DNA of 64,000 nt from Dyadobacter sp. LHD-138 (GTDB lineage: Bacteria > Bacteroidota > Bacteroidia > Cytophagales > Spirosomataceae): NCBI RefSeq assembly GCF_030929615.1, contig NZ_JAVFVU010000010.1, forward strand, positions 62,001-126,000, in the 5' to 3' direction. The position numbers and the translations under genes were made by a program. Positions 17,722 to 27,394 of the stretch are shown here, piece by piece. Positions within the stretch are counted from its first letter, which is position 1; each line of letters starts with the position of its first letter. Under the pieces are notes generated by a model. The model was not told where the DNA came from, made no database searches, and was given only the letters and a program-made list of their open reading frames with translations.

Positions 17722-18825
17722 ATGAATCAAAAAAAAGAGGCTTTATTACTGTTGGAAGACGGAACAGCATATAGAGGGTTAGCTTTGGGGATAGACGGCA
17801 CAACCGGTGGCGAGATCTGCTTTAACACCGGAATGACGGGGTATCAGGAAATTTATACTGACCCTTCCTATTTTGGACAAATCATAGTGAACACCAATTC
17901 CCACATTGGAAATTACGGTGTTCAGCTGGAAGACGAGGAAGAATCGAGTTCGGTTAAGATCAGAGGGATGGTGTGTAACACTTTCTCGACAATTTACTCA
18001 CGCGACACGGCGGATTTCTCTTTGCAGGAGTATTTCGAAAGAGCGAAGATCGTTGGGGTAAGCAATGTGGATACAAGACACATTGTGCGCCACGTACGTG
18101 AAAAGGGCGTAATGAATGCCATCATATCATCTCAGATTCTGGATGAAAAAGAGTTGATGGACGAGTTGCATAAAATACCTTCCATGGACGGTCTGGAATT
18201 ATCTTCTCAGGTAACGACGGAAAATCCATACTTTATAGGTGCTGAAACCGAAAGTAAGTGGAGAATTGCGGTCATGGATTACGGGATCAAGAAGAGCATT
18301 TTGAATAACCTTACGCAACGCGGATGTTATTGCAAGGTGTTCCCTGCTAAAACTTCTTTCAAAGAAGTGATGGACTGGAACCCGGATGGATTCTTTATCT
18401 CAAACGGTCCTGGAGACCCGTCGGCGATGGCTTATGCTGTGGAAACAGTAAGCGAAATGGTGAAAACAGGTAAGCCGTTGTTCGGTATCTGTCTGGGGCA
18501 CCAGTTGCTGGCTTTGTCAAGCGGCATCAACACCTACAAAATGCACCACGGACACCGCGGTTTGAACCACCCGGTTAAAAACCTGATCACAGGTATGTGC
18601 GAGGTGACTTCACAAAATCACGGTTTCGCAGTGAATCCGGATGAAATTGAGAACCATCCTGATGTGGAAATTACCCATGTGAACCTGAATGACAAAACGA
18701 TTGAAGGAATTCGTCGTAAGGATTATCCTGCTTTCTCGGTACAATATCACCCGGAAGCGTCACCTGGTCCGCACGATTCACGGTATCTGTTCGATGATTT
18801 TACGAAGCTGTTAGCGGAAGTATAA
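17722..18825 (+). CDS. carA: Carbamoyl-phosphate synthase small subunit
   Basis: The glutaminase subunit releases ammonia from glutamine for carbamoyl phosphate, the precursor of arginine and pyrimidines. The 367-residue product has the N-terminal CPSase small-chain domain (about 1-150, with GEICFNTGMTGYQEIYTDPS) and a C-terminal class I amidotransferase domain. The catalytic triad is visible: Cys257 in FGICLGHQLLA, His343 and Glu345 in QYHPEASPGPHDS. The large subunit carB is not next to it, so the heterodimer is encoded at two places or further away. The gene is closed by a strong bidirectional terminator. Confidence 0.98.
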   Translation: MNQKKEALLLLEDGTAYRGLALGIDGTTGGEICFNTGMTGYQEIYTDPSYFGQIIVNTNSHIGNYGVQLEDEEESSSVKIRGMVCNTFSTIYSRDTADFSLQEYFERAKIVGVSNVDTRHIVRHVREKGVMNAIISSQILDEKELMDELHKIPSMDGLELSSQVTTENPYFIGAETESKWRIAVMDYGIKKSILNNLTQRGCYCKVFPAKTSFKEVMDWNPDGFFISNGPGDPSAMAYAVETVSEMVKTGKPLFGICLGHQLLALSSGINTYKMHHGHRGLNHPVKNLITGMCEVTSQNHGFAVNPDEIENHPDVEITHVNLNDKTIEGIRRKDYPAFSVQYHPEASPGPHDSRYLFDDFTKLLAEV

Positions 18826-18843
18826 ACCGGATATATAGACAAC

Positions 18844-18881
18844 AAAAAATCCCTCAGAATTTAATTTCTGAGGGATTTTTT
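18844..18881. terminator. Bidirectional terminator between carA and the thioredoxin gene
   Basis: AAAAAATCCCTCAGAA (18844-18859) and TTCTGAGGGATTTTTT (18866-18881) form a perfect 16-bp stem with a 6-base loop. A and T tracts at the two ends let it work for both convergent genes. Confidence 0.92.
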
Positions 18882-18893
18882 GTTTCAGGCGTT

Positions 18894-19601
18894 TTAAAGA
18901 TGCTGCTCGATCAGTTTCCTGAATTCGGCTTCTTCCATCAGGCCATTTTTGCGCAGTATCAGCTTGCCATTTTTGTAGAAAAGAAACGCGGGGATTTCAT
19001 CAATGCCAAGCTCCTTTGCAAGGGCTTTATTCTGATCGTAATGGATCGTTTCAATTTTCGCTTTGGACTTATACTCTTCGGCCAGTTTATGCACGGTTGG
19101 CAGCATTTTGATACATGGTGCGCACCAGGGCGCGTAAAAGTCAACCATCACCAATTGCTCCGAACTGATCAGTTTCTTAAAAACTGCGCTGCTCATTCCT
19201 TTATTGGCGGCGGAGGCGTCCTTCGGCGCATCGATCAATTTGCCGGTGGATGTCCATTTTAAATAACCACCCTGCATGTCATAAACGTTGGTAAAACCTT
19301 TCTCATGCAAAACTTTGGCCGCTGCCGCACTTCTGCCGCCCGCAAGGCAGTAAACAAAAACTGGTTTATTTTTATCCAGTTTTTCTACCTGTTCTTGGAA
19401 CGCGGCATTTTTGTAATCGATATTTTCGGCTTTTTCCAAATGTCCCTGTTTATATTCTTCCGGCGTTCTTACATCTAATAATTGCGCTTGTTTGGTTGCA
19501 TTCAGCTTGTTTTGGAAGTCATTGGTGGATAACTGAGTCTGAGCCAGCCCCGCAGAAGCGGTTAGCAATATGCTTAGAAATGATATGAGAATACTTTTCA
19601 T
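18894..19601 (-). CDS. Secreted rhodanese-thioredoxin fusion protein
   Basis: The 235-residue product starts with a signal peptide (about 1-20, ending SAGLA) and so acts in the periplasm. Residues 25-125 are a rhodanese domain with DVRTPEEYKQGHLEKAENID and the active-site loop CLAGGRSA (Cys85). Residues 135-235 are a thioredoxin fold with redox motif WCAPC (159-163) rather than the common WCGPC, and the cis-Pro region DEIPAFLFYKNGKL. The pair of domains suggests sulfur transfer coupled to thiol-disulfide exchange, but the substrate is unknown. It converges on carA. Confidence 0.92.
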   Translation of the reverse strand: MKSILISFLSILLTASAGLAQTQLSTNDFQNKLNATKQAQLLDVRTPEEYKQGHLEKAENIDYKNAAFQEQVEKLDKNKPVFVYCLAGGRSAAAAKVLHEKGFTNVYDMQGGYLKWTSTGKLIDAPKDASAANKGMSSAVFKKLISSEQLVMVDFYAPWCAPCIKMLPTVHKLAEEYKSKAKIETIHYDQNKALAKELGIDEIPAFLFYKNGKLILRKNGLMEEAEFRKLIEQHL

Positions 19602-19696
19602 GTTTTTAAATTTAATTCTATGATAATGTAAATTTACTTTAAAATAGATTGTCGACTCACGTATGACATTTTTTTTGTGTTATTTTGTACCGTTAA

Positions 19697-21001
<1,305 letters not shown>

Positions 21002-21014
21002 TTTTAGTATAATG

Positions 21015-21042
21015 AAACCGGAGCTTATGGCTCCGGTTTTCT
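21015..21042 (+). terminator. Terminator after eno
   Basis: AAACCGGAGC (21015-21024) and GCTCCGGTTT (21030-21039) form a perfect 10-bp stem with loop TTATG and a short T-run. An ATG at 21012 that would extend the next gene lies immediately before this hairpin, so that start is unlikely. Confidence 0.85.
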
Positions 21043-21053
21043 GTTTTCCCAGC

Positions 21054-21395
21054 ATGACCGATTTAAAGAACAAATCTTACTGGCTTCTGCAATCCATGCG
21101 ACAATTCTATACGGCAACTTTTGTGGTATGGCTGGTGTGGATTTTGTTTTTGGATAACAATAACCTCAAAGTAGTTTTGTCCAACCGTGTCAAAATGAAA
21201 GAGCTTGAAAAACAAAAAAGCATACTCGAAGACAAAATAAAAAAGGTAGTGCGCGAGCGTAACGAAGTTTTTGGAAATCCCAAAATGCTTGAAAAATGGG
21301 CTCGTGAAGAATATTATATGCGAAAGCCACATGAGGATGTTTATGTCATTGTGGATGAAAACAATCAACCCATCGAAAGCCGGAAGGAGGAATAG
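21054..21395 (+). CDS. Septum formation initiator family protein (DivIC/FtsB-like)
   Basis: This is a small bitopic division protein that would join the divisome with FtsL and FtsQ. From ATG 21054 it is 113 residues: a short cytoplasmic start, one membrane helix (about 18-34, TATFVVWLVWILFL), then a coiled coil rich in Lys/Glu (MKELEKQKSILEDKIKKVVR) and the typical WAREEYYMRKPHEDVYVIVD end. The earlier in-frame ATG 21012 would place a terminator hairpin inside the coding region and add 14 atypical residues. Placement right after enolase is the same as for ftsB in many bacteria. Confidence 0.9.
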   Translation: MTDLKNKSYWLLQSMRQFYTATFVVWLVWILFLDNNNLKVVLSNRVKMKELEKQKSILEDKIKKVVRERNEVFGNPKMLEKWAREEYYMRKPHEDVYVIVDENNQPIESRKEE

Positions 21396-21498
21396 GAAAT
21401 AAAGCGCCGGTAACAGATCGGACCATTTCCTTATAACAGAGCAAACAGACTCTCCGGCAATCCTGTTCACTCTAAAACTGTTTACTTACCACTGCACT

Positions 21499-22002
21499 TT
21501 GATTAACGTACTCTTTATTTGCTTGGGAAATATTTGCCGTTCCCCGATTGCAGAAGGTGTTTTTAAAGATCTTGTCAAACAAAAAGGGCTTGATCACCTG
21601 ATTCAATGCGACTCGGCGGGCACGGGAGCTTATCACATTGGAAGTTTGCCCGATAAACGTATGCGAAAAGTGGCTTCGGCAAACGGCCTTACCCTGACGC
21701 ATCAGGCCAGACAGCTTTCCTTCGAAGATTTTATCAATTTCAATTACATTGTGGCTATGGATGAGTCTAATTTCGAAAATATTCGAAAGGAGAGCTTTCG
21801 CGCCCATGGATTTTATTTGCCCGAAGATCAGTTATATTTATACAGGATGTTCGATCCTGAAAGAGGGGACGCGGTTATTGTTCCCGATCCTTATTATGAA
21901 GAACTTTCGGCCTTCGACGATGTCTACGGAATTGTGAAACGAAGCGGAACTGCATTTCTGGATTTTTTAATTGAAAAACACAGTCTGGCGTCAAACGGAT
22001 AA
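21499..22002 (+). CDS. Low-molecular-weight protein tyrosine phosphatase
   Basis: The enzyme dephosphorylates phosphotyrosine, often in control of exopolysaccharide synthesis. The product is 167 residues with the P-loop CLGNICRS at residues 8-15 (Cys8 nucleophile, Arg14) and the general acid Asp in VPDPYYEELSAFDDVY. The start is TTG 21499: it gives MINVLFICLGNICRSP, the classic N-terminus, and no ATG or GTG lies upstream before the in-frame stop at 21400. The next gene, gpmI, also starts with TTG. Confidence 0.94.
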   Translation: MINVLFICLGNICRSPIAEGVFKDLVKQKGLDHLIQCDSAGTGAYHIGSLPDKRMRKVASANGLTLTHQARQLSFEDFINFNYIVAMDESNFENIRKESFRAHGFYLPEDQLYLYRMFDPERGDAVIVPDPYYEELSAFDDVYGIVKRSGTAFLDFLIEKHSLASNG

Positions 22003-22062
22003 CCTTTGTTTACCGCCGGATTTTTGAAATATATACAGTAGCATTTTTAAACAAATACGAAA

Positions 22063-23595
22063 TTGGGAAAAAAAGTAATCCTTATCATCATGGACGGCTG
22101 GGGAATTGCCAAAGCCGGAGAAGAAAATCGTTCAGCTATTTTGGCTGCGCGTACGCCATTTTATGACAGTATCTTAACGAAATACCCGCATAGTAAACTG
22201 GAAGCAAGCGGTCTTGCGGTAGGTTTGCCAGACGGACAAATGGGTAATTCCGAAGTGGGGCATACCAACCTGGGCGCTGGCCGTGTCGTGTATCAGGATC
22301 TTGTAAAAATTAATCTTGCGGTTTCTTCCGGAACTCTGGCCAACGAGCCGGTATTGGCAGATGCCCTTACTTTTGCGAAGGAAAATAATAAGAAGGTACA
22401 CTTTATCGGTCTTGTATCCGATGGCGGCGTGCATTCGCATATCGATCACGTAAAAGGTTTGTGTAAAATTGCGGCTGATAAAGGTTTGAGCAATGTTTTT
22501 GTGCATGCTTTTACGGACGGTCGTGACACGGATCCTAAAAGTGGCCTCGGTTTCCTTACCGAGCTTGAAGAAACAATGGCTGCGTCAACCGGGCAGATTG
22601 CCAGCGTAACCGGCCGTTATTATGCAATGGACCGTGATAAGCGCTGGGAGCGTGTAAAACTGGCTTATGACGCCATGGTGCTTGGCGAAGGCAAACATGT
22701 TAAGGCAGGTGGTATTTTGGCCGCTGTGGAGGAATCTTACGAAGCAGGTGTGACGGACGAATTTATTCTGCCAATCATTGCGGTAAAAGAAGACGGTTCG
22801 CCGGTGGCAGTTATCGAAGAAGATGACGTAGTCGTTTGTTTCAATTTCCGTACAGACCGTGGCCGCGAGATCACCGAAGCACTTACGCAGCAGGATTTCC
22901 ACGAGCAGAATATGCACAAACTGAATCTGCGTTACATCACGATGACAAACTATGACGATACCTTCACGGGCGTATCGGTCATTTTTGATAAGGATAACCT
23001 GAACAATACTTTGGGAGAAGTATTGGAGGCAGCGGGTAAAAAACAAATCCGTATTGCTGAAACGGAAAAATATCCGCACGTTACATTTTTCTTCTCAGGT
23101 GGCCGTGAAAAACCATTTGAAGGTGAAAGCCGTTTGTTAAGTCCGTCTCCGAAAGTAGCGACGTATGACCTTCAGCCTGAAATGTCTGCATTCGGACTTC
23201 GTGATTTGATTGTGCCTGAACTGATCAAGGAAGAGGTTGATTTCGTGTGTCTGAACTTTGCCAACGCGGATATGGTTGGTCACACAGGTGTTTTTGAAGC
23301 GGCGGTAAAGGCTTGTGAAACGGTGGATCAATGTGTACAGGCTGTTGTAACAACCGGTCTGGAACATGGTTATACGTCGATCATCATTGCTGACCACGGT
23401 AATTCGGATTACATGGCCAACGACGACGGATCACCTAATACGGCCCATTCGCTCAATTTGGTACCCTGTATTTTGGTTGATAATGATTATCAAAAAACAA
23501 TCAAAAACGGGAAACTGGCCGATATGGCACCAACAATTCTGGATTTGATGGGTGTTGCCAAACCGGCAGAAATGACTGGCGAAAGCATTCTGTAA
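22063..23595 (+). CDS. gpmI: Cofactor-independent phosphoglycerate mutase
   Basis: The enzyme interconverts 3- and 2-phosphoglycerate using two Mn ions and a phosphoserine. The 510-residue product has the family length. Motifs include the metal-binding IIMDGWGIA near the start, the catalytic Ser in GQMGNSEVGHTNLGAGRVVY, the substrate loop FTDGRDTDPKSG and the late metal sites NFANADMVGHTG and IIADHGNSDYM. The start is TTG 22063, giving MGKKVILIIMDGWG; no nearby ATG fits. It works beside enolase in lower glycolysis. A terminator follows. Confidence 0.97.
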   Translation: MGKKVILIIMDGWGIAKAGEENRSAILAARTPFYDSILTKYPHSKLEASGLAVGLPDGQMGNSEVGHTNLGAGRVVYQDLVKINLAVSSGTLANEPVLADALTFAKENNKKVHFIGLVSDGGVHSHIDHVKGLCKIAADKGLSNVFVHAFTDGRDTDPKSGLGFLTELEETMAASTGQIASVTGRYYAMDRDKRWERVKLAYDAMVLGEGKHVKAGGILAAVEESYEAGVTDEFILPIIAVKEDGSPVAVIEEDDVVVCFNFRTDRGREITEALTQQDFHEQNMHKLNLRYITMTNYDDTFTGVSVIFDKDNLNNTLGEVLEAAGKKQIRIAETEKYPHVTFFFSGGREKPFEGESRLLSPSPKVATYDLQPEMSAFGLRDLIVPELIKEEVDFVCLNFANADMVGHTGVFEAAVKACETVDQCVQAVVTTGLEHGYTSIIIADHGNSDYMANDDGSPNTAHSLNLVPCILVDNDYQKTIKNGKLADMAPTILDLMGVAKPAEMTGESIL

Positions 23596-23625
23596 ACTAT
23601 ACAAGTATAAAAGGTGTTATTTTTG

Positions 23626-23658
23626 TCAGAGAGTCTGGATCAGGCTCTCTGATTTTTT
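23626..23658 (+). terminator. Terminator after gpmI
   Basis: TCAGAGAG (23626-23633) pairs with CTCTCTGA (23645-23652), extended by T-G and C-G pairs toward the loop, followed by six T (23653-23658). Confidence 0.85.
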
Positions 23659-23709
23659 GTACGGGTCTTTCCCGTGGATTTTCACCATTGTGCTGGCTAC
23701 TTAAAAAAT

Positions 23710-24321
23710 ATGAATACCGGATTTTTAGATCTTACGATTCAACGTTCTTGCAATCAGTTTATTAAATGCCTGTCGATAATAAGTTTCTTATTTTTGACAG
23801 GTTGCGATCAGCCAAAAGACAAACCGGCTGACAAAAAAAGTTACTATGACGTTAAAGGATTTATCGAAACGCAGATCGCTTTTTTATCGGAACAAAAACC
23901 GACGGTAAGCAAACAAATGGGCGTGGCCGGTAAAAAAGAGGAAAGGTCGACCAAGAATGTTGACTGGAAAAAAGAACTGGAATTATTTGTTCAGTCGGAC
24001 ATCAACAAGCCGGCGTACAGTAAAAGTTATGTCGTGGAAAAACCGGACTCCCTTACGGTGATCTATACATTGAAAGCGACGGAAAATCTGCCTGTCCGCT
24101 ATTTGAAAATACAACGGGATAAAGTATCGGGAAATCCTGTATCCATTCAGGCGCAGCTTCGGTCGGAGAATAAGTTGTACAGTTCCGAAAAGAATATCGA
24201 GATGCATTGTGCCAGCCATTCGAATCAGTGGCGCCTGATGTCTTATTCGATAAAAGGATATCAGAAACTTGCCATGATGGACCAGAAGGATTTTAATATC
24301 AATGCACAGGTAAGTTACTAG
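23710..24321 (+). CDS. Predicted lipoprotein of unknown function
   Basis: The product is about 203 residues from ATG 23710. It has a long N-region, a hydrophobic segment and the lipobox LTGC (Cys near residue 32), so it is probably lipid-anchored. The rest is charged and beta-rich, with no recognised motif. A GTG at 23674 would add 12 residues before the signal peptide and is less likely. It sits alone between two terminators, so it is probably its own transcript. I do not recognise the family. Confidence 0.75.
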   Translation: MNTGFLDLTIQRSCNQFIKCLSIISFLFLTGCDQPKDKPADKKSYYDVKGFIETQIAFLSEQKPTVSKQMGVAGKKEERSTKNVDWKKELELFVQSDINKPAYSKSYVVEKPDSLTVIYTLKATENLPVRYLKIQRDKVSGNPVSIQAQLRSENKLYSSEKNIEMHCASHSNQWRLMSYSIKGYQKLAMMDQKDFNINAQVSY

Positions 24322-24626
24322 GCGGATATTATTCCATATTGTCCTATTTTACCCTAATTTGTGTATGCCGTACCCAGAAATTTAAGGGGTTTATGGTAAG
24401 TATAAAACTGGTAAAAAAAACATTATTATTATAATTTATTTTATTAAATATGCTTAAAAACGCTGTAATGGCGTTTTTTTTGTTTTGTAGAATTAGGTTT
24501 TACGTGGCTGCGAGATTTTTGAAGATGCTCAAAAAGTTGGGGAATGATATTGGTAATAAAGGGTTCAGAGTTTAACTGAAATCTAAATAAATCAAACATT
24601 ACACAATTAAAATAAACCTATTCTCA
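24322..24626 (+). other. Intergenic region with one terminator
   Basis: The region is A/T-rich. AAAAACGC (24456-24463) and GCGTTTTT (24471-24478) form an 8-bp stem followed by a T-run to about 24480, a terminator for the upstream lipoprotein gene. The remaining 145 bases before the next ATG must contain its promoter, but no good TAnnTTTG site was found. Confidence 0.7.
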
Positions 24627-25577
24627 ATGCAACCAGAACAGAAAAACAAGCAGACAATAGCGTGGGCAATGGTAGTTGTCCTTGGGCTAGCAACGGCCAT
24701 GTTTGGCTATCTATTCACTACGCAGAAAAGTGAATTGACACAGCAGGAATCATTGGTGGTGGAAAAAGCCAGAGAATTGGCATTAACCAAAACAAAACTT
24801 GATTCAATTTCGACAGTACTTGATGCGAAAATTGCAGAGATCGAAAAACTAGGCGGAGATGTTTCGGAACTTACCAAAGTTAAAGAGCAACTTGAAAAGG
24901 ATAAGCTCGCATTCCGTAGAAGCAACAAGGTTGAAACAAACAAATACCTTGGCAAAATTAAGGAGTACGAAAAGTTCCTTGCTGAAAAAGATGAGGTTAT
25001 CGCTCAGTTAAGATTAGAAAATGAACATCTGGTAGCATCAAATGATTCACTAAGCACACACGTAGGAACGTTGACAAACGAGCGTCAGAGACTCGTCCAA
25101 CGCCAGGCTGAACTTACTGATTCCGTTGTAACTTTTACTGCTGCCAACAAAGAACTATCTGCAAAAGTTAGTCAGGCAGCTGCCCTTAAAGCGCAAAACA
25201 TCAAAGTTTTGACGGTGAATTCAAGAGGCAAAGTGAAGGATAAAGAAGAGTATAAAGCAAAACGTGTTGATAAACTGAAATTGGTTTTCAACCTACCTGA
25301 AAACGCACTTACTGCACAGGAATCGAAAGATATCTACGTGAGAGTTTTGGATCCACAGGGAGCCGTGGTAGCAGACGATGCTACTGGTTCAGGAGAATTT
25401 GAAGTTGACGGTGCGCCATCGAAATTCACAACACGTGAATCAGTAGCATACCAGAACAACAACCAGAAAGTGGAAATGTTGTATGACAACACATCTCAGT
25501 TCCGTCCTGGTAAATACAGCGTTGAACTTTATTCAGAAGGTTATAAAATCGGTGGAACAAACTTCACGATTAAGTAA
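24627..25577 (+). CDS. Membrane-anchored coiled-coil protein with C-terminal beta domain
   Basis: The 316-residue protein has a short cytoplasmic start, one membrane helix (about 12-31, AWAMVVVLGLATAMFGYLF), a long coiled coil (about 35-190, heptads rich in Leu, Glu, Lys and Gln), and a C-terminal domain (about 195-316) with beta-strand character (KLKLVFNLPENALTAQESKD, then KYSVELYSEGYKIGGTNFTI). That end resembles an Ig-like module. Its function is unknown; it would span from the inner membrane into the periplasm. A strong terminator follows. Confidence 0.85.
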   Translation: MQPEQKNKQTIAWAMVVVLGLATAMFGYLFTTQKSELTQQESLVVEKARELALTKTKLDSISTVLDAKIAEIEKLGGDVSELTKVKEQLEKDKLAFRRSNKVETNKYLGKIKEYEKFLAEKDEVIAQLRLENEHLVASNDSLSTHVGTLTNERQRLVQRQAELTDSVVTFTAANKELSAKVSQAAALKAQNIKVLTVNSRGKVKDKEEYKAKRVDKLKLVFNLPENALTAQESKDIYVRVLDPQGAVVADDATGSGEFEVDGAPSKFTTRESVAYQNNNQKVEMLYDNTSQFRPGKYSVELYSEGYKIGGTNFTIK

Positions 25578-25605
25578 TAACGCTGACAGTGTTTTAGCTT
25601 GACAA

Positions 25606-25641
25606 AAAAATGGAGTCTGACAATTGTCAGACTCCATTTTT
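25606..25641. terminator. Bidirectional terminator
   Basis: AAAAATGGAGTCTGAC (25606-25621) and GTCAGACTCCATTTTT (25626-25641) make a perfect 16-bp stem around AATT. It serves the coiled-coil gene on + and may serve the PPK2 gene on -, although that gene ends 119 bases away. Confidence 0.9.
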
Positions 25642-25759
25642 GCTTTATAAGTAGTAGTGAAAAATTAGTTTATATTATTGATTTTTATAATAAGCTATTA
25701 ATCATCCGGTTACTGAGCTAACCGCATATAGCTAATTACCAACAGCTACTTACAATTAC

Positions 25760-26650
25760 TTATTTCGTATTCTGATCTTTGATAATCTGGATAAACCGCT
25801 GCAATTCTGCGGCCCTTTCCGGACTCACTTCCGGATAATTCATATCCATTTTTTTTAGCTCCTCGACAATAATTTCACCAACAATCAGGCGGGTATTCTT
25901 TTTATCATCGGCAGGAATGACAAACCAGGGTGATTTTTTGGTGGCTGTTTCATTGATCGCATCCTGATAAGCCTGCTGGTATTCATCCCATTTGTCTCTT
26001 ACCTTAACGTCCTGTTCTTCAAATTTCCAGTTTTTATTCGGGTCTTCGATGCGTTCAATCAATCGTTCGGCCTGTTCCTCCTTTGAAACATTTAGAAAGA
26101 ATTTGATCACCCGGATGCCGTTGCGGTAGAGGTATTTTTCGAGGTTTTTTATATCCGAATAACGCTGGTCCCAGACCTTATCAAGATCTTCCGTTAACTC
26201 GGTGGGCAGTCGCTGCGAACCTGTTAATATTGCCGGATCCACTTTCACGACCAATACTTCTTCGTAATAACTACGGTTAAAAATGGTAATGGTCCCGCGT
26301 TGAGGAAGTACGTTATTGGTTCTCCAAAGAAAATCATGACCAAGCTCGGTATCAGTAGGGCGTTTAAACGAATGAATTTTTAAGCCTACCGGATTTACAC
26401 CCGAGAGCACGTGTTTGATCGTTCCGTCTTTTCCGGCCGCGTCCATAGCCTGGAAAATAATCAGAAGCCCGTAGCGGTTATGCGCGTACATTTTGCTTTG
26501 CAGTTCGTCCAGTTGCTGTACAAAATCAGCGAGCATGGATTCGTATTCCTCTTTGTTGTCATAAATATCTTGGAAGCGGGTGCTGGCTTTTTTGATATCA
26601 AACTTTTCAGTCCCGTCTACACGGAATGCACCGGATTTGAAATTGGACAT
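25760..26650 (-). CDS. ppk2: Polyphosphate kinase 2 family protein
   Basis: PPK2 enzymes use polyphosphate to phosphorylate nucleoside mono- or diphosphates. The 296-residue single-domain protein has the Walker A-like AMDAAGKDGTIKH (68-80), the conserved lid HSFKRPTDTELGHDFLWR and the Walker B-like FNRSYYEEVL (124-133). Further on, FFLNVSKEEQAERLIERIED is also typical. The size and single domain suggest class III, which can use AMP and ADP, but the class cannot be fixed by eye. It runs convergent with the upstream + gene. Confidence 0.95.
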   Translation of the reverse strand: MSNFKSGAFRVDGTEKFDIKKASTRFQDIYDNKEEYESMLADFVQQLDELQSKMYAHNRYGLLIIFQAMDAAGKDGTIKHVLSGVNPVGLKIHSFKRPTDTELGHDFLWRTNNVLPQRGTITIFNRSYYEEVLVVKVDPAILTGSQRLPTELTEDLDKVWDQRYSDIKNLEKYLYRNGIRVIKFFLNVSKEEQAERLIERIEDPNKNWKFEEQDVKVRDKWDEYQQAYQDAINETATKKSPWFVIPADDKKNTRLIVGEIIVEELKKMDMNYPEVSPERAAELQRFIQIIKDQNTK

Positions 26651-26729
26651 ATGCCTGGATTTAGCTTATGGAATGAATAGGTAATAAGATTCTCAATTTA
26701 CGATTTTTACCGTCCAGGCCAAGTTTTTC

Positions 26730-27305
26730 CTACAAGCTGATCAGATACTGTTTCAATTTTTCAAAAGCTCTGCCTCTGTGACTTAGTTCGCTTTTCTCTT
26801 GCATGGTCATTTCGGCAAAAGTGCGGTCGTGGCCTTCCGGAATAAAAACGGGGTTGTAACCGAAGCCATGGCTGCCACGTTTTTCCATTGAAATTTTCCC
26901 TTCAATGGCTCCTTCAAACTGACGGTACTCACCATCCAGGACCAAAGTGATCACACAAATAAACCGCGCCGCCAGGTTTTCATGGCCTTTCAGATTTTCC
27001 AAAAGCAGATCCATGTTATCATCAGCATCCCGCTGAGGCCCGGCATAATACGCAGAATGTACGCCCGGAGCTCCGTTTAACGTATCAACTTCAAGACCGG
27101 AATCATCGGCGAAGCAATTGATGCCATAGTTTTTCCAGATGTATTCGGCTTTTTCGAAAGAGTTTTCCGGTATCGTGTCGTGTGTTTCCGGGATCTCTTC
27201 TTCACAGCCAATTTCACGCAATGTAGTCAGGGAAAAAGAATCGCCTAGTAAATCCTGAATCTCTTCCAGTTTATGGGTGTTGTTCGTTGCAAAACAGAGT
27301 TTCAT
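26730..27305 (-). CDS. rdgB: Non-canonical purine NTP pyrophosphatase (RdgB/HAM1)
   Basis: The enzyme hydrolyses XTP, ITP and dITP and so keeps damaged purines out of nucleic acids. The 191-residue protein has the expected length and motifs: FATNNTHKLEEIQDLL at the start (substrate-binding ATNN), FADDSGLEVDTLNGAPGVHS in the middle and the C-terminal EKSELSHRGRAFEKL. It lies between PPK2 and an FKBP gene, all on the minus strand. Confidence 0.97.
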   Translation of the reverse strand: MKLCFATNNTHKLEEIQDLLGDSFSLTTLREIGCEEEIPETHDTIPENSFEKAEYIWKNYGINCFADDSGLEVDTLNGAPGVHSAYYAGPQRDADDNMDLLLENLKGHENLAARFICVITLVLDGEYRQFEGAIEGKISMEKRGSHGFGYNPVFIPEGHDRTFAEMTMQEKSELSHRGRAFEKLKQYLISL

Positions 27306-27340
27306 CGTTTGAGTTGCTTTATTTTAAAATGCTGTTTAAC

Positions 27341-27376
27341 AAAAAACGGCCACATCAGAAGAAGCAGCCGTTTTTT
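27341..27376 (-). terminator. Terminator of the FKBP gene
   Basis: AAAAAACGGC (27341-27350) and GCCGTTTTTT (27367-27376) form a 10-bp stem with a 16-base loop. Tracts at both ends make it usable in either direction; it follows the FKBP stop on the minus strand. Confidence 0.75.
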
Positions 27377-27394
27377 AATTTTATTACTTATGTA

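Noticed and set aside
21012..21053. ATG 21012 as the start of the DivIC-like gene
   Set aside because: It would translate through the eno terminator hairpin and add 14 residues unlike the family.
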